From assembly GCA_002721615.1 (NCBI GenBank), contig PBKW01000023.1, positions 1 to 52,137 of the forward strand: a DNA stretch of 52,137 nt. The letters run 5' to 3'. Within the stretch, counting starts at the first letter, position 1; each line of letters starts with the position of its first letter. Made by a program: the position numbers and the translations under genes. The notes under the pieces were generated by a model that made no database searches, had not been told where the DNA came from, and worked only from the letters and a program-made list of their open reading frames with translations. This document shows positions 8,676 to 18,985 of the stretch, in pieces. Source of the DNA: Chloroflexota bacterium (GTDB lineage: Bacteria > Chloroflexota > Dehalococcoidia > Lucifugimonadales > Lucifugimonadaceae).

Positions 8676-9524
8676 ATGAAAACAATAATTTTTAAATATT
8701 CAATTACTTTCATATTGTTTTTAGTTTTTATTGCATGTTTTAATAATCAAAACAATCAAATTGTTGAAGAGACTGTAATTCCTGTTTCTGAAGAAAATAA
8801 AGATATTTCTACTTTTTTAGAATCTGAAGTCAATAAAGATAATAATGAAACTGAAAGTGTGATGTATTATGTACGAGCTCATAATTATCTTGAACAGAAA
8901 AACTTTCTTAATGCAGAAAAATTTTTTGATACAGTAATAAAATTGGAACCTGAATTTTCAAGGGCTTGGTTAGGTAGAGCCACTTCAAAATTTTATCAAG
9001 ATAAATACGAATCTTCACTTTCAGATTTAAATAAGTCTATAGAACTAAAGAATGATCTAGGAGAAGCATATTTGTTAAAATCAATTATACTTTTAGAATT
9101 GAAAGATTTAGAAAATTCAGAAAAAGAAATTATAAATTTTGAAACTTTAGTTCCTCCTGAATGGCCTATTTTGATTAGGGCAAGAATTTATGGAGAAAGA
9201 GGTGAATTTAATAAATCTGAAGATTTGTTCGCTAAAAGTATTTCCATATCCTCTGATCCTACTTTATCTTATTGGTGGAGAGCAAAAATTAGAGCCAATT
9301 TTAATAAACTTGAAGATTCTATAGATGATTTTAAAGAAGCCATTTTTTTAGACCCTAATAATCCAAAGTTGTATTTAGATAGAGCTAAAGTTTTAATAAA
9401 GAATAATCAAGATTTAGAAAAAATTATTATTGATTTAAAAGAAGCAGAAAGTTTAGCAAAAGAGCCAAGACTACCAATTGTATATAAGGAAGCAAAGAAT
9501 CTCTTGAAACAATTTAATAAATAG
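8676..9524 (+). CDS. TPR-repeat lipoprotein
   Basis: Exported, lipid-anchored protein. A short basic N terminus and hydrophobic core end in the lipobox FIAC (Cys21). After a linker of about 45 residues rich in Asn/Glu come TPR-like helical hairpins from about residue 65 to 265, for example FSRAWLGRATSKFYQDKY, LGEAYLLKSIILLELKD and PKLYLDRAKVLIKNNQDL. TPR domains bind peptides or proteins, and no catalytic motif is present. It lies 4 bp downstream of holA and 9 bp upstream of another small lipoprotein, so it is probably co-transcribed with both. Confidence 0.82.
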   Translation: MKTIIFKYSITFILFLVFIACFNNQNNQIVEETVIPVSEENKDISTFLESEVNKDNNETESVMYYVRAHNYLEQKNFLNAEKFFDTVIKLEPEFSRAWLGRATSKFYQDKYESSLSDLNKSIELKNDLGEAYLLKSIILLELKDLENSEKEIINFETLVPPEWPILIRARIYGERGEFNKSEDLFAKSISISSDPTLSYWWRAKIRANFNKLEDSIDDFKEAIFLDPNNPKLYLDRAKVLIKNNQDLEKIIIDLKEAESLAKEPRLPIVYKEAKNLLKQFNK

Positions 9525-9533
9525 GGGTAAAGT

Positions 9534-9857
9534 TTGAAGTTTTCTTTAATAAATATTTTCATTTTAACATTTATAGTATTTATATTTTTTGCTTGTACCA
9601 ATGATTATCTAGAAGTGAAAGGCCATATTATCAATATAGAATCAAGTGAGTTAAATAAAATAGACAAATTGACATTGAAGGATTTCGAAGGGAAAGTTTG
9701 GATATTGAATGGAAATAATAAATCTTATTCTCATTTTTCATCTCATCATTTAAAAGAACACCAAATATCTAGACATCCTGTGATAATTAAGTATGAAAAA
9801 ATAAATAAAGACTTATCTATTGTATCTATAAAGGATGGGGATGAAAATGGTCATTAA
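9534..9857 (+). CDS. Small lipoprotein, 107 residues
   Basis: Likely secreted lipoprotein with signal peptide and lipobox FFAC (Cys21). The mature part of about 87 residues reads as a small beta-rich domain (YLEVKGHIINIESSELNKID, LTLKDFEGKVWIL) resembling OB-like domains, but I cannot name the family. The start is TTG at 9534, with a GGGG-type ribosome site 7-8 bases upstream; no ATG gives a signal peptide. The stop is 2 bp from the stop of the convergent thioredoxin-like gene. Confidence 0.7.
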   Translation: MKFSLINIFILTFIVFIFFACTNDYLEVKGHIINIESSELNKIDKLTLKDFEGKVWILNGNNKSYSHFSSHHLKEHQISRHPVIIKYEKINKDLSIVSIKDGDENGH

Positions 9858-9859
9858 AA

Positions 9860-10750
9860 TTATTTCAAATTAGAAACTATTTTTCTTAAATTTTCATATT
9901 CTACATAACCCTCATGTTTTGAGACTATTTTTCCTGAACTATCTATCAGAAAAGTCCAAGGTTCTGAAGGAAGTCTCCAAATTTTTACTGGTTGTGAAAT
10001 TTTTCCTAAATTAATATTTCCCGAACTTTTTATTTCTTTAAGATTGTCATAAATCTCTACATGTATGAATTCAATGTTTTCTTGAAATTCTTCAGATAAT
10101 TTTTTGATATTTTCTATTATTGGAGAACAAGAGCCAGATTTACAAAAAGAAGGAGTGGAAAAATTTATTACTATAGGTTTTGTCCCTAAAACATTATAAA
10201 AATCAGATTTATATAATTCGCTTTTTGGTTTAATATCTGAAGTTATAGAATCTAGAGATAATTCTTTTGAAATAGTTTTAGTATGTATTTTTGGAGGAAT
10301 TTTTCCTACTCCGGGAGTCTGTGGAGTTTCATTTACTTGAATAATAGCTTCTCCAGTCAAATTCTTATCTTCTTCATATAAGACAGTGATTTTCCAGTAA
10401 CCTGAAGAATTTAGATCTATAATTGATTGATATACTCCCCCTGCATTAGGCCAAGGTTCCCATTTAAAGGAAATAGGATTCTTTGATTTAGGATCTTCTA
10501 AGGGAGAGATAAATCCTTTAAATTTGGTTTCTTGATTAATGATTGGATTTCCTTCAATGTTTAATATTGCAAACTTTATTTTATTTGATCCTATAGAAAT
10601 ATCAGAAGAAATAATTATTACAGAAAGGGAATTTTGGGTATTAAAAGATATATCATCTGGATTGGTATCAATATCACAAGATACAAGAACTAGTAAAAGT
10701 ATTATTTGAGTAATTAATATTTTTAAATACTTTAAGGTAATCTTATTCAT
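9860..10750 (-). CDS. Thioredoxin-fold lipoprotein with CX4C site
   Basis: Lipoprotein with lipobox LVSC (Cys25 counted from the ATG at 10750). A beta-sandwich-like region follows at about residues 35-140. From about residue 185 there is a thioredoxin fold: KPIVINFSTPSFCKSGSCSP, then FIHVEIYDNL and PWTFLIDSSGKIVSKHEGYV with the cis-Pro-like position. The redox site is CX4C (Cys203, Cys208), not the usual CXXC. A TTG at 10780, overlapping the upstream gene by 8 bp, is the alternative start. The ATG is chosen because it gives a typical signal peptide. Role may be thiol redox or metal delivery outside the membrane; it shares an operon with a lactonase-like gene, and the connection is unclear. 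Confidence 0.78.
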   Translation of the reverse strand: MNKITLKYLKILITQIILLLVLVSCDIDTNPDDISFNTQNSLSVIIISSDISIGSNKIKFAILNIEGNPIINQETKFKGFISPLEDPKSKNPISFKWEPWPNAGGVYQSIIDLNSSGYWKITVLYEEDKNLTGEAIIQVNETPQTPGVGKIPPKIHTKTISKELSLDSITSDIKPKSELYKSDFYNVLGTKPIVINFSTPSFCKSGSCSPIIENIKKLSEEFQENIEFIHVEIYDNLKEIKSSGNINLGKISQPVKIWRLPSEPWTFLIDSSGKIVSKHEGYVEYENLRKIVSNLK

Positions 10751-10772
10751 ATTAATAATATTTTTAGATTTT

Positions 10773-11840
10773 TTAAGCAAATCTAAGAATTTCTCTAGGG
10801 TTATTTATAAGGATATTCTCTATATCTCTTTTTTTTATTCCAAATTTTTTCATTTTTGGGATAATTCTTTTCAAGATATGATCCCAGCCATGACCTCCAA
10901 ATTTCTTTAATCTATGTTTAGAACATATATCATGTCCTATTAAAATCTTATTAGAAAAGCCTAAATCAATTAAATCAGAAATTATTTCAATTCTTTGATG
11001 ATCACTAGGCATATATGTGGAATCTGCTAATGGATAGTAGGATGATTCATGGCCAAATAGATCAAAATTCATATAAATTCCAGAATTAGCTAAATCGAGT
11101 AATTTTGATTTTGAATATATAGTTCTTTCTATATGACCCATAATAGTTCTAGATGTGTTTCCACCCCACCGTATAATAGAATCAACAATTTCTATGGGAG
11201 CATTCTCGTCTCTTCCAGGATGAATTAATAAAGGAGCTCCTGTTTCTTTTTGAGCTAAAACTCCTGCATGGACACTTTTTCTTTCATCTGAACTCCATGG
11301 AAAATCACATCCTATTTCTCCTATAATTCCACTATGAATTCCAGTTCCATCTACTCCATCAAGAATATCTTTTGTGATTTTTTCTGCAATTTTATGAACA
11401 CTATCTGTTTTAAAATAATCTGGATGAGTTTTTTCTATGTAGTGACCTGAACCCATTATCACATTTACTCCTGTTCTCTGACTAATAATTTTAAGAGCTG
11501 AAGGATTTCTAGATAAACCAATGGATGTTACATCAACTACTGTGTTTCCTTGGGCTTTATGAAAATAATTTACTTCATTTATAGAAATTTCAATATCGTC
11601 AATAAGTAAATTATCTTTATTTGAAACCCAGAATTTTTTTATCCAGCCTAGATTAGAAAGATTTATTTTCTCATCTTTTAAATGTAATTCTTTTGGATTA
11701 GGAGGATTCTGAAAAACAACATTAAAGTCTATTAACAAATGTTCATGGCAAATTACTTTCCCCAATTCATTGATATTTTTAGGACCTAAAACTGTTAAAG
11801 TTTTTCCAGTTAGTTCTTCTTTTTTATATGATTTTATCAA
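10773..11840 (-). CDS. Phosphotriesterase-family (PTE-like) metal hydrolase, probable lactonase
   Basis: Amidohydrolase-superfamily barrel of the phosphotriesterase-related group. Metal-binding residues can be followed: CHEHL (His32, His34), GEIGCD (Glu175, at the position where true phosphotriesterases have a carbamylated Lys), LIHPG (His207), GHIERT (His236) and GHDIC (Asp304). The Glu at the bridging site is typical of PHP-type relatives, many of which are lactonases. The gene overlaps the preceding dehydratase by 4 bp (ATGA), so the two are translationally coupled. A plausible inference is that it opens a sugar lactone, giving the acid that the dehydratase uses. Substrate unknown. Confidence 0.85.
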   Translation of the reverse strand: MIKSYKKEELTGKTLTVLGPKNINELGKVICHEHLLIDFNVVFQNPPNPKELHLKDEKINLSNLGWIKKFWVSNKDNLLIDDIEISINEVNYFHKAQGNTVVDVTSIGLSRNPSALKIISQRTGVNVIMGSGHYIEKTHPDYFKTDSVHKIAEKITKDILDGVDGTGIHSGIIGEIGCDFPWSSDERKSVHAGVLAQKETGAPLLIHPGRDENAPIEIVDSIIRWGGNTSRTIMGHIERTIYSKSKLLDLANSGIYMNFDLFGHESSYYPLADSTYMPSDHQRIEIISDLIDLGFSNKILIGHDICSKHRLKKFGGHGWDHILKRIIPKMKKFGIKKRDIENILINNPREILRFA

Positions 11841-13045
11841 GATTCAACCGTTTTAATTATTGTATCTTTACTGTCCATAAATTTTTCTGTGAATATGGTT
11901 CCTATTCCTACACCCTTAGGAGGATATACGAAGCCAGATTCTATTTTTGGCAATGTCTCTATAATATCTCGATACCAAGTATTATTAAATGCTCTTACCG
12001 TTTCTTGAATCATAGCATTTGGGGCACTTAAGCTCATATGAATTGAACTTAAGAATGTTATAGGGCCCACACAGTCATGTGGGGCTATAGGTAATTGATA
12101 AGCTTCAGCCATTGTTGATATTTTCTTAGCTTCAGATATTCCTCCTACCCAACTTATATCAAACATACATATATCAACTGCCTTTTTCTCAAAAAGCTCC
12201 CTAAAACTCCATCTAAGTGCAAGTGTTTCACTGGCTGTTACTGGAATTCTTGTTGATTTTTTATAATCAGCTAATGCATCTAAATTATCCATAGGAATAG
12301 GATCTTCGTACCAGAGTGGTTCAATTGGCTCCAGTGCTTTAGCAATTCTTTTTGCTGATGGCAAATTCCACATTGAATGTAATTCGACCATAATATCCAT
12401 TTTTCTTCCTACAGCATCGCGAATTTTTTGGAAAGGTTCTAGCCCTTTATCAATATCTTCAGAGGAGATAAATTGACCATCTGTTTTTCCAGCAAATTGG
12501 TCAAAAGGCCAAATTTTCATAGCAGTGACACCTTCTTTTAAAAGACTTTTTGCTAATTTCCCTGCATCAGTCATGAATGCATGTTGGTCTTCGTATTGAT
12601 TTTCTGGTTTGTAATCTACATGACCTGGAATATTTCTATATGCTTGAGGTCTATTTACTCCATATGAATAACCAGCGCAGGTATTGTAAATCTTGATTTT
12701 TTCTCTGAATAATCCTCCTAACATTTGGTATAGAGGTTGATTTGTTAATTTTCCTGCTAGGTCCCATAAAGCTATATCTATAGCAGAAATAGCTCTAACT
12801 TCTGCTCCACTCGGCCGAACAGTAATGCCAAGATTACATATATCAAACCATAATTTTTCTATATTTAGGGGATTTTGCCCAATAATTGTAGGGGCGATAT
12901 CTGTGAGGATGTATGTATCTACGGTCTCTGGTCCCCAAGAAGTTTCTCCTATTCCATATTCTCCTGATTCATCATAAATTTTTACCCAAATGATTTTTGC
13001 ATATTCAGAATTTGTTAATGTTTCAATCTTTGTGATCTTAGCCAT
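11837..13045 (-). CDS. Mandelate racemase/muconate lactonizing family dehydratase (enolase paralog 1)
   Basis: Enolase-superfamily enzyme that abstracts the proton next to a carboxylate. It has the N-terminal capping domain (ISAIDIALWDLAGK) and the (beta/alpha)7 barrel. The barrel carries AMKIWPFD (Lys177), VELHSMWN (Glu221, His223), YEDP (around Glu247), TASETL (Glu273) and APHDC (His323, Asp324). The His after the metal ligand plus His/Asp at the seventh strand match the sugar-acid dehydratase side of the mandelate racemase subgroup. Long insertion at about residues 125-160. First gene of the leftward operon with the PTE-like hydrolase. Exact substrate cannot be given. Confidence 0.88.
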   Translation of the reverse strand: MAKITKIETLTNSEYAKIIWVKIYDESGEYGIGETSWGPETVDTYILTDIAPTIIGQNPLNIEKLWFDICNLGITVRPSGAEVRAISAIDIALWDLAGKLTNQPLYQMLGGLFREKIKIYNTCAGYSYGVNRPQAYRNIPGHVDYKPENQYEDQHAFMTDAGKLAKSLLKEGVTAMKIWPFDQFAGKTDGQFISSEDIDKGLEPFQKIRDAVGRKMDIMVELHSMWNLPSAKRIAKALEPIEPLWYEDPIPMDNLDALADYKKSTRIPVTASETLALRWSFRELFEKKAVDICMFDISWVGGISEAKKISTMAEAYQLPIAPHDCVGPITFLSSIHMSLSAPNAMIQETVRAFNNTWYRDIIETLPKIESGFVYPPKGVGIGTIFTEKFMDSKDTIIKTVES

Positions 13046-13125
13046 AGATTTTTAAAAACTGGTTTGTGTAATATAAGTGTCTAGAATATAAATTATAGTC
13101 AATAAGAAGATAAAGGAAAAATATT

Positions 13126-13917
13126 TTGAATATATTTAATTCGATTATTATAGGTTTTATTCAAGGTATTACTGAATTTCTTCCAATTAGTAGTAGTGGA
13201 CATATGGTGGTGCTTTCAGATGTTTTTGGCTTGAAATCTCCTTCTTTAAGTGTAGATTTAGTAGCTCATTTAGGTTCATTATTTGCAGTGATATATTTTT
13301 TTAGTGTCAAAAGTATTAAAGATATTAAGATTTCTGGTTTACAGTATGAAAAAATGAAAAGTGTTTTTATAAAACTTTTTGTTGCTTCTATACCTATAGG
13401 AATTATTGGATATTTATTAAAAGATACTTTGGCTACCACTGCTAGAACTTCAGTAATTGTAGGTATTTGCTTTATTCTGTCTGGGGTATTCTTAATTGTT
13501 TCAAGTTATATAAATCATATTATTCAAGATAAAAACAAATTATTTGGAATAAAAAAGATAATCTTTATAGGTTTGTTTCAGACCTTTGCAATATTTCCTG
13601 GGATTTCTAGATCTGGAATGACTATATCTTCTGGTTTATTTATGGGCATCAATAGGAAAAAAGCAGTGGAGTTTTCATTTCTGCTTAGTATTCCAGTGAT
13701 TTTGGGAGCAAATATTTTTCAATTTTTAGAAATAATTAATTCTTCAATAAAATTATCCGATTGGGTAAATTTATTTTTTATATTTATTGTTTCTATGATA
13801 ATTTCTATTATTACAATAAATTTTACTTTGAAATGGGCTCAAAGAATTAAATTTTGGTTGTTTGGAGTTTATGGAGTGATTTTTGGGTTATTTACACTAA
13901 TTTTGAAGCTTTTATAG
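13126..13917 (+). CDS. uppP: Undecaprenyl-diphosphatase UppP/BacA
   Basis: Integral membrane phosphatase that recycles undecaprenyl diphosphate for cell-wall and surface-polymer synthesis. It has both family signatures: QGITEFLPISSSGHM near the N terminus and PGISRSGMTISSG in the middle, with about eight hydrophobic segments in 263 residues, the usual size. The start is TTG at 13126, about 6 bases after an AAAGGA ribosome site. The gene is divergent from enolase paralog 1 across an 80-bp AT-rich spacer. It ends directly against the stop of the convergent enolase paralog 2. Confidence 0.94.
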   Translation: MNIFNSIIIGFIQGITEFLPISSSGHMVVLSDVFGLKSPSLSVDLVAHLGSLFAVIYFFSVKSIKDIKISGLQYEKMKSVFIKLFVASIPIGIIGYLLKDTLATTARTSVIVGICFILSGVFLIVSSYINHIIQDKNKLFGIKKIIFIGLFQTFAIFPGISRSGMTISSGLFMGINRKKAVEFSFLLSIPVILGANIFQFLEIINSSIKLSDWVNLFFIFIVSMIISIITINFTLKWAQRIKFWLFGVYGVIFGLFTLILKLL

Positions 13918-15057
13918 TTAAAAATCAGCGACGGATCCATCATTTTTTAGAGGAGTATCAAGAATTTTTTCTATTCGAGGATATTTTTTCAGAGTTTTCA
14001 TGTTGAGTTCTATTCCTAATCCAGGCCCTGTAGGGATTTCAATATAACCTTTATTTAATTTTAGAGGTTTTTTAAGCAATTCACTTTTTGGAGGTATTTT
14101 TTCAGTGGGAGTATATTCTTGGAGAGCAAAATTAGGTATACAAGCATCTAGTTGTAAGCAAGCAGCAGTGCTGATAGGACTTAAAGGATTATGAGGTATT
14201 ACTTTTATGTGATGAGATTCTGCCATTGCAGATATTTTTTTACAACCAGATAGTCCTCCTGCAAGACAAAGATCTGGTCTTACATAGGAGCATGATTTAT
14301 GTTGTAATAATTGTTGAAATTCAAAAATTGTAGTGAACCTTTCTCCTGTAGCAATAGGTAGTTTAGATTTTTCTTGAATATCTCTCATGATTTCAGGACT
14401 GTCAGGAAGCATTGGATCTTCATAAAAAAAAGGATTAAATTTTTCTAATTTTTTTCCTAACATTATTGATTCAGAGGGAACCATTTGCCTGTGTATTTCT
14501 ATACATAAATCAATTTTATTTCCTATAGCTTCTCTAACTGCTGAAACTCTTTTTTCTGCATCATCTATCCATTCAGATACGCTGTCATATGTGAAAAATT
14601 TTGATGAATAAGGCTGGAATCTTATAGCTGTGAATCCTTCTTTAACTTTTTCAACTGAATCAGATATTAATTCATCAATTGTTTCTCCTTCTACGTGTAT
14701 GTAGCATCTTACTTTATTTCTTGTAATCCCTCCCATTAGGTCATAAATAGGAACTTCAAGTCTTTTTCCTTTAATATCCCATAAAGCAATGTCAATAGCT
14801 GACAATGCGCCATTAATAATAGAACCCATAAAATGCGAGTTTCTGTATAAATATTGATAATGATGTTCTATTTTTGAGGGATCTTTTCCTATTAAGTAAG
14901 GTGTGATTGTCTTGATCATAGCTTCAGTAGGAAATTGCCATCCATGCACTCCTCCTTCTCCTATTCCTATAGTTCCATCTTCACATATTACTCTTACTAT
15001 TAACCATTTATCCCATAAATAAGTTTCAACTTTTTCTATAACAGTGGATTTTGGCAT
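13918..15057 (-). CDS. Mandelate racemase/DgoD-like dehydratase (enolase paralog 2)
   Basis: Enolase-superfamily sugar-acid dehydratase. The capping-domain mark is LSAIDIALWDIKGK. The barrel carries AIRFQPY (Arg146 at the second-strand position where many members have Lys), IEIHRQM (Glu187, His189), YEDP (near Glu213), ATGERF (Glu239) and VIPHNP (His289). The E-x-H plus distant His pair resembles galactonate/gluconate-type dehydratases (DgoD side). Length 379 is normal. It lies 1 bp downstream of sucB in the same direction and so may be transcribed with sucA-sucB. The Arg at 146 separates it from paralogs 1, 3 and 4. Confidence 0.86.
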   Translation of the reverse strand: MPKSTVIEKVETYLWDKWLIVRVICEDGTIGIGEGGVHGWQFPTEAMIKTITPYLIGKDPSKIEHHYQYLYRNSHFMGSIINGALSAIDIALWDIKGKRLEVPIYDLMGGITRNKVRCYIHVEGETIDELISDSVEKVKEGFTAIRFQPYSSKFFTYDSVSEWIDDAEKRVSAVREAIGNKIDLCIEIHRQMVPSESIMLGKKLEKFNPFFYEDPMLPDSPEIMRDIQEKSKLPIATGERFTTIFEFQQLLQHKSCSYVRPDLCLAGGLSGCKKISAMAESHHIKVIPHNPLSPISTAACLQLDACIPNFALQEYTPTEKIPPKSELLKKPLKLNKGYIEIPTGPGLGIELNMKTLKKYPRIEKILDTPLKNDGSVADF

Positions 15058-15058
15058 C

Positions 15059-16255
15059 TTAAAGGTTTATAAGTAAAGCATGAGGATCTTCAATGAGTTG
15101 TTTTATATGTCCTAAGAATTGAACAGCACTGGAGCCGTCAATTACTCTATGATCATAAGTGACTGCTAGATACATCATAGGAGCTATTACAATATCGTTA
15201 TTTTTAACCATTGGCCTTTCAATAATCCTATGCATTCCAAGTATACCTACTTGTGGAGGGTTCAATATAGGTGTAGACATCATTGATCCAAAAATTCCTC
15301 CATTGGTGATAGTAAATGTCCCTCCCTGTAATTCTTCTAAAGAGATTAGTTTTTTTCGAGCACGAGTAGCTAATTCTCCAATAGTTATTTCTATTTCAGA
15401 GAAGGATTTATTGAGCGCATCACGAAGTACTGGGACAACTAAACCTTCATCTGTAGAAACTGCAATTCCAATATCATAGTATTTCTTAAGAATTAATTCT
15501 TCATTTTGAAGCTCTGAATTAATTTCTGGAAATTTTATTAAACTGTTTATTACTGCTTTAACAAAGAAACTCATAAATCCAAGTTTCACATTATGGGTTT
15601 CTAGAAATTTTGTTTGAAAATTTTTTCTAATTTCAATAATTTTTGAAAGATCTACTTCATTAAAAGTAGTAGTCATAACAGTTTCTTGTTGTACTTCTGT
15701 GAGTCTTTTTGCAATTGTTAAACGTCTTCTAGATAATTTTATTCTGGTTTCTAGAGATTTTTCTGGTTCTAATTTGTCAGTTTTTTTAGATATAGGAGGG
15801 TCAATTGTTTTAGAAGATTTGTTTCTGTTATCTAAATAATTTTCAATATCTTCTTTTGTTATTTTTCCATCTTTTCCAGTACCTTTTATGTTTGAAAAAT
15901 CTATATTATTTTTTTGTGCAATTGTTTTTGCTATTGGAGTAATATCAACACTTTCTTTTGTAGTTTCTTCTTCTTGATCCCATTGGGAATTGTTTTTTGA
16001 TTTTTTAGAAGAAGTTTCTTCAGTAGAAATAGTTGCTAGGGTTTGCCCTTCAATTACTGTGTCTCCTGTCTGTTTATTTAATGTTGTTAATATTCCATCT
16101 ACTGTAGAATGAACATCTAAATTCACTTTATCTGTTTCTAATTCAAGTAATGGATCTCCTTCTTGAACTGGATCTCCTACTTGTTTATGCCATTTACCTA
16201 CTGTTGCTTCAACAGTTGATTCTGACATTTCTGGAACTTTTATCTCTTCAGTCAT
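15059..16255 (-). CDS. sucB: 2-oxoglutarate dehydrogenase E2 (dihydrolipoyl succinyltransferase)
   Basis: Transfers the succinyl group to CoA in the 2-oxoglutarate dehydrogenase complex of the TCA cycle. Domains in order: a lipoyl domain (residues 1-76) with the lipoylated Lys43 in ETDKVNLDV; an Asn/Ser/Glu linker; a peripheral-subunit-binding domain (about 108-145, [15 protein letters not shown] and [17 protein letters not shown]); and the catalytic domain from about 170 with the active-site HRVIDG (His369, Asp373). Length 398 is typical. Separated from sucA by 1 bp. No E3 (lpd) gene is present in the window. Confidence 0.93.
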   Translation of the reverse strand: MTEEIKVPEMSESTVEATVGKWHKQVGDPVQEGDPLLELETDKVNLDVHSTVDGILTTLNKQTGDTVIEGQTLATISTEETSSKKSKNNSQWDQEEETTKESVDITPIAKTIAQKNNIDFSNIKGTGKDGKITKEDIENYLDNRNKSSKTIDPPISKKTDKLEPEKSLETRIKLSRRRLTIAKRLTEVQQETVMTTTFNEVDLSKIIEIRKNFQTKFLETHNVKLGFMSFFVKAVINSLIKFPEINSELQNEELILKKYYDIGIAVSTDEGLVVPVLRDALNKSFSEIEITIGELATRARKKLISLEELQGGTFTITNGGIFGSMMSTPILNPPQVGILGMHRIIERPMVKNNDIVIAPMMYLAVTYDHRVIDGSSAVQFLGHIKQLIEDPHALLINL

Positions 16256-16256
16256 T

Positions 16257-18899
16257 TTATTCTTTTATAATTTCATCAAAAATTTGTTGTTGTTGTAGTT
16301 TATGTACAAGAGTAGACCCGCTAGCAGGACTAGGAGAAAAATTTCTTCCTACAAATTTTAAATTTTTTACTATAGGTGAAATAGTATCACTAATATACTG
16401 CCATGCACCTCTGTTTTTTGGTTCTTCTTGTAACCAGATAATTTTTTTAACATTTTTATATTTAGAAATGATATCTTTAAAAATCTTTTCAGGAAATGGG
16501 TATAATTGTTCTAATCTTATTAAAACACTGTTTTTAAGTAATTTTTCAGAATCTTTATATAAAAATTCAATTGATATTTTTCCTGAGCAAATAATTATTT
16601 TATTGATTTGATCGATATTTTCTTTTCTTGTTTCAAGTACTGGGGAAAATTTTCCTTCAAGAATTTCTTCTAAACTGCTAGATGATAAAGGATGTCTTAA
16701 AAGGCTTTTAGGGGTCATTATCACTAATGGCTTTTTCTCATTGGGAGGTGTTAAGCCTTGTTGTCTAAGTAAATGAAAGTATTGAGAAGTGTTAGTGCAA
16801 TTAGCTATAGTTATATTATTTTGACTTGATAGGCTTAAAAATCTTTCTAAATGTCCACTTGAATGATTAGGACCCATTCCTTCAAAACCATGAGGCAATA
16901 ATAGTGTTAGTCCAGTGTTTTGCCCCCATTTTGATTGAGAAGAACAAATTAATTCGTCAATAATCGATTGAGCATTATTGGCAAAATCTCCGAATTGTGC
17001 TTCCCAGATAACTAGTGAATTCAAAAACATTGAACTATATCCAAACTCAAAACCTAATGTAGCTTCTTCTGAAAGAGGGCTATTAATTATATAAGGAAGA
17101 TTTTTTTTATTGATATTTGAAAATACATTGAATTTAGATTCATTTTTAACATCAATTAATACTCCATGTCTTTGATTAAATGTCCCCCTAGAAGAATCTT
17201 GTCCTGTTAACCTTACGGAAATATTGTTTTTTGACAAAAGCGCTAGTGATAATATTTCTGCATGACCCCATTCTATTTTGGAATCTAGATTGCTATCTCT
17301 TCTTTTCTCGACCAATTTTTTTAACTTAGGATGTAAAGTGAAACCCAAAGGAATTTTCCATAGTAATTTATTAGTGTTAATTAATTCAGATTCACTCAAT
17401 TTTGTTTTTATAGACTTAGATAGTTTTTTATTATTTGGAAAATTGTTTGGCCAAGCTAATGATTGATAATCTAAAGTTTTTAAGTTTGAGTTAGCTTTTT
17501 TTAATTTTTCATTATTCTCTTTTTCAAAATTAGAAATTTCATTTTCAGAAATCATATTTCTTTTTATGATTTCTTTTACCCAAATAGATCTAACAGTGGG
17601 ATGAGATTTAATTTTTTCATACATTAAAGGTTGAGTGAAGGAAGGTTCATCCATTTCATTATGTCCAAATCTTCTATATCCTACTAAATTGATCAAAATA
17701 TCTTTATAAAATGAATTTCTATATTCGATAGCGAGTTTTGCAATTTTTATACAGGATTCTATGTCGTCAGCATTTACATGAAGTATAGGAATATCAAAAC
17801 CTCTTGCTAGGTCACTAGAGAATTTTGTGGAAAATGCATTTTTAGGATCTGTGGTAAATCCTATTTGATTATTATTTATTATATGAATACTTCCTTGAGT
17901 ATTGTATCCTTCTACTCCTGATAAATTAAAAGTTTCAGCTACAATTCCTTGTCCTGCAAAAGCTGCATCTCCGTGGATAATAATAGGAAGACATTTTTCA
18001 GACGAAATTCCTTGTTTATCTTTTATTCCTAGTGTTGCACCACTAATTACAGGAGTAATCATTTCTAGATGGCTTGGATTTGGAAGCATAAATAAATCAA
18101 GGTTTTCTTCTATTGATTTCTTTACAGAAGTTTTTGCTCCTAAGTGATATTTTACATCAAGTAGAAATTCATCAGAGTTTATATTTTCTACTATATTTTT
18201 TAGATTCTCCTCTTTGAATTCATCAAATATTAATTTATATGGTTTATTGAAAATATGAGATAGAGTATTTAATCTTCCTCTGTGTGGCATTCCCATCAAT
18301 ATTTTTTCAATATTTGATTGAGATGATTTTCTGATTAGTGTTTTTATCAAAGGAATTAATGCTTCTGATCCCTCTAAGCTATACCATCTAGAACCTGAAA
18401 ATGATCTATGAATGAACTTTTCAAAATCTTCTGCTTTTACTAGTTCAAATGTTGAATCAATTAATTCTTGTTTAGTAGGATTGAGGTCCTCTGGATTGTT
18501 TTCTATTTTGTTTTCAAGCCAGCTTTTTTCTTTTTTTGATCTGAGATGTTCCCATTCATATCCTATATTTTTTAGATATATTGATTCTAATTTAATGAAA
18601 GAAGATTTATTATTGAGGCTATTAATATTTTCAGGAAGTTTTTCATTATTTATATTTAAAGGATCTGTTTTAGCATATATATAGCCATATTTTCTAATAA
18701 ATTCTGATTCATCGTTTGATATATTTTTTATTGTTTCAGAAGTTAAATTTTCACCAGTGATAGTTTTAAGGTAGTTTGAAAGAATTTTTTTATCACTTTC
18801 AGGTATTGAAGAAGGATCATTAAAATAGTTTTCAAGTATTTCTGCAATGATGCCAGAATTAATTTTTGAAAAATTATTTCTTTGGTTTGATTTCAACAT
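16257..18899 (-). CDS. sucA: 2-oxoglutarate dehydrogenase E1 component
   Basis: Thiamine-diphosphate-dependent decarboxylase of the TCA cycle. Clear SucA elements include [14 protein letters not shown], the ThDP region ([10 protein letters not shown], then NNNQIGFTT), [17 protein letters not shown] and the C-terminal transketolase-like part ([38 protein letters not shown]). The 880 residues are slightly shorter than the roughly 930 of E. coli SucA because of shorter linkers. It starts with ATG at 18899 without a clear ribosome site. A 20-bp palindrome lies about 70 bp upstream and may be an operator. First gene of sucA-sucB. Confidence 0.95.
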   Translation of the reverse strand: MLKSNQRNNFSKINSGIIAEILENYFNDPSSIPESDKKILSNYLKTITGENLTSETIKNISNDESEFIRKYGYIYAKTDPLNINNEKLPENINSLNNKSSFIKLESIYLKNIGYEWEHLRSKKEKSWLENKIENNPEDLNPTKQELIDSTFELVKAEDFEKFIHRSFSGSRWYSLEGSEALIPLIKTLIRKSSQSNIEKILMGMPHRGRLNTLSHIFNKPYKLIFDEFKEENLKNIVENINSDEFLLDVKYHLGAKTSVKKSIEENLDLFMLPNPSHLEMITPVISGATLGIKDKQGISSEKCLPIIIHGDAAFAGQGIVAETFNLSGVEGYNTQGSIHIINNNQIGFTTDPKNAFSTKFSSDLARGFDIPILHVNADDIESCIKIAKLAIEYRNSFYKDILINLVGYRRFGHNEMDEPSFTQPLMYEKIKSHPTVRSIWVKEIIKRNMISENEISNFEKENNEKLKKANSNLKTLDYQSLAWPNNFPNNKKLSKSIKTKLSESELINTNKLLWKIPLGFTLHPKLKKLVEKRRDSNLDSKIEWGHAEILSLALLSKNNISVRLTGQDSSRGTFNQRHGVLIDVKNESKFNVFSNINKKNLPYIINSPLSEEATLGFEFGYSSMFLNSLVIWEAQFGDFANNAQSIIDELICSSQSKWGQNTGLTLLLPHGFEGMGPNHSSGHLERFLSLSSQNNITIANCTNTSQYFHLLRQQGLTPPNEKKPLVIMTPKSLLRHPLSSSSLEEILEGKFSPVLETRKENIDQINKIIICSGKISIEFLYKDSEKLLKNSVLIRLEQLYPFPEKIFKDIISKYKNVKKIIWLQEEPKNRGAWQYISDTISPIVKNLKFVGRNFSPSPASGSTLVHKLQQQQIFDEIIKE

Positions 18900-18965
18900 T
18901 TATATGTTTAAGAACTATTAAAATATTTTTCCGAATAATATGATTATCAAAAGGATTTTATCAAA

Positions 18966-18985
18966 ATGTTACATAAATGTAACAT
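18966..18985. promoter_or_regulatory. Palindrome upstream of sucA, candidate operator
   Basis: The sequence ATGTTACATAAATGTAACAT has two 9-base arms that are perfect inverse complements around a 2-base centre. It sits about 70 bp upstream of the sucA start, in the 135-bp space between sucA and the upstream dehydrogenase gene. A direct repeat TCAAAATGTT also occurs at 18961 and near 18993. Symmetry and size suit a dimeric repressor of TetR or GntR type, but no regulator gene is nearby. A weak hairpin is the alternative. Confidence 0.45.
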
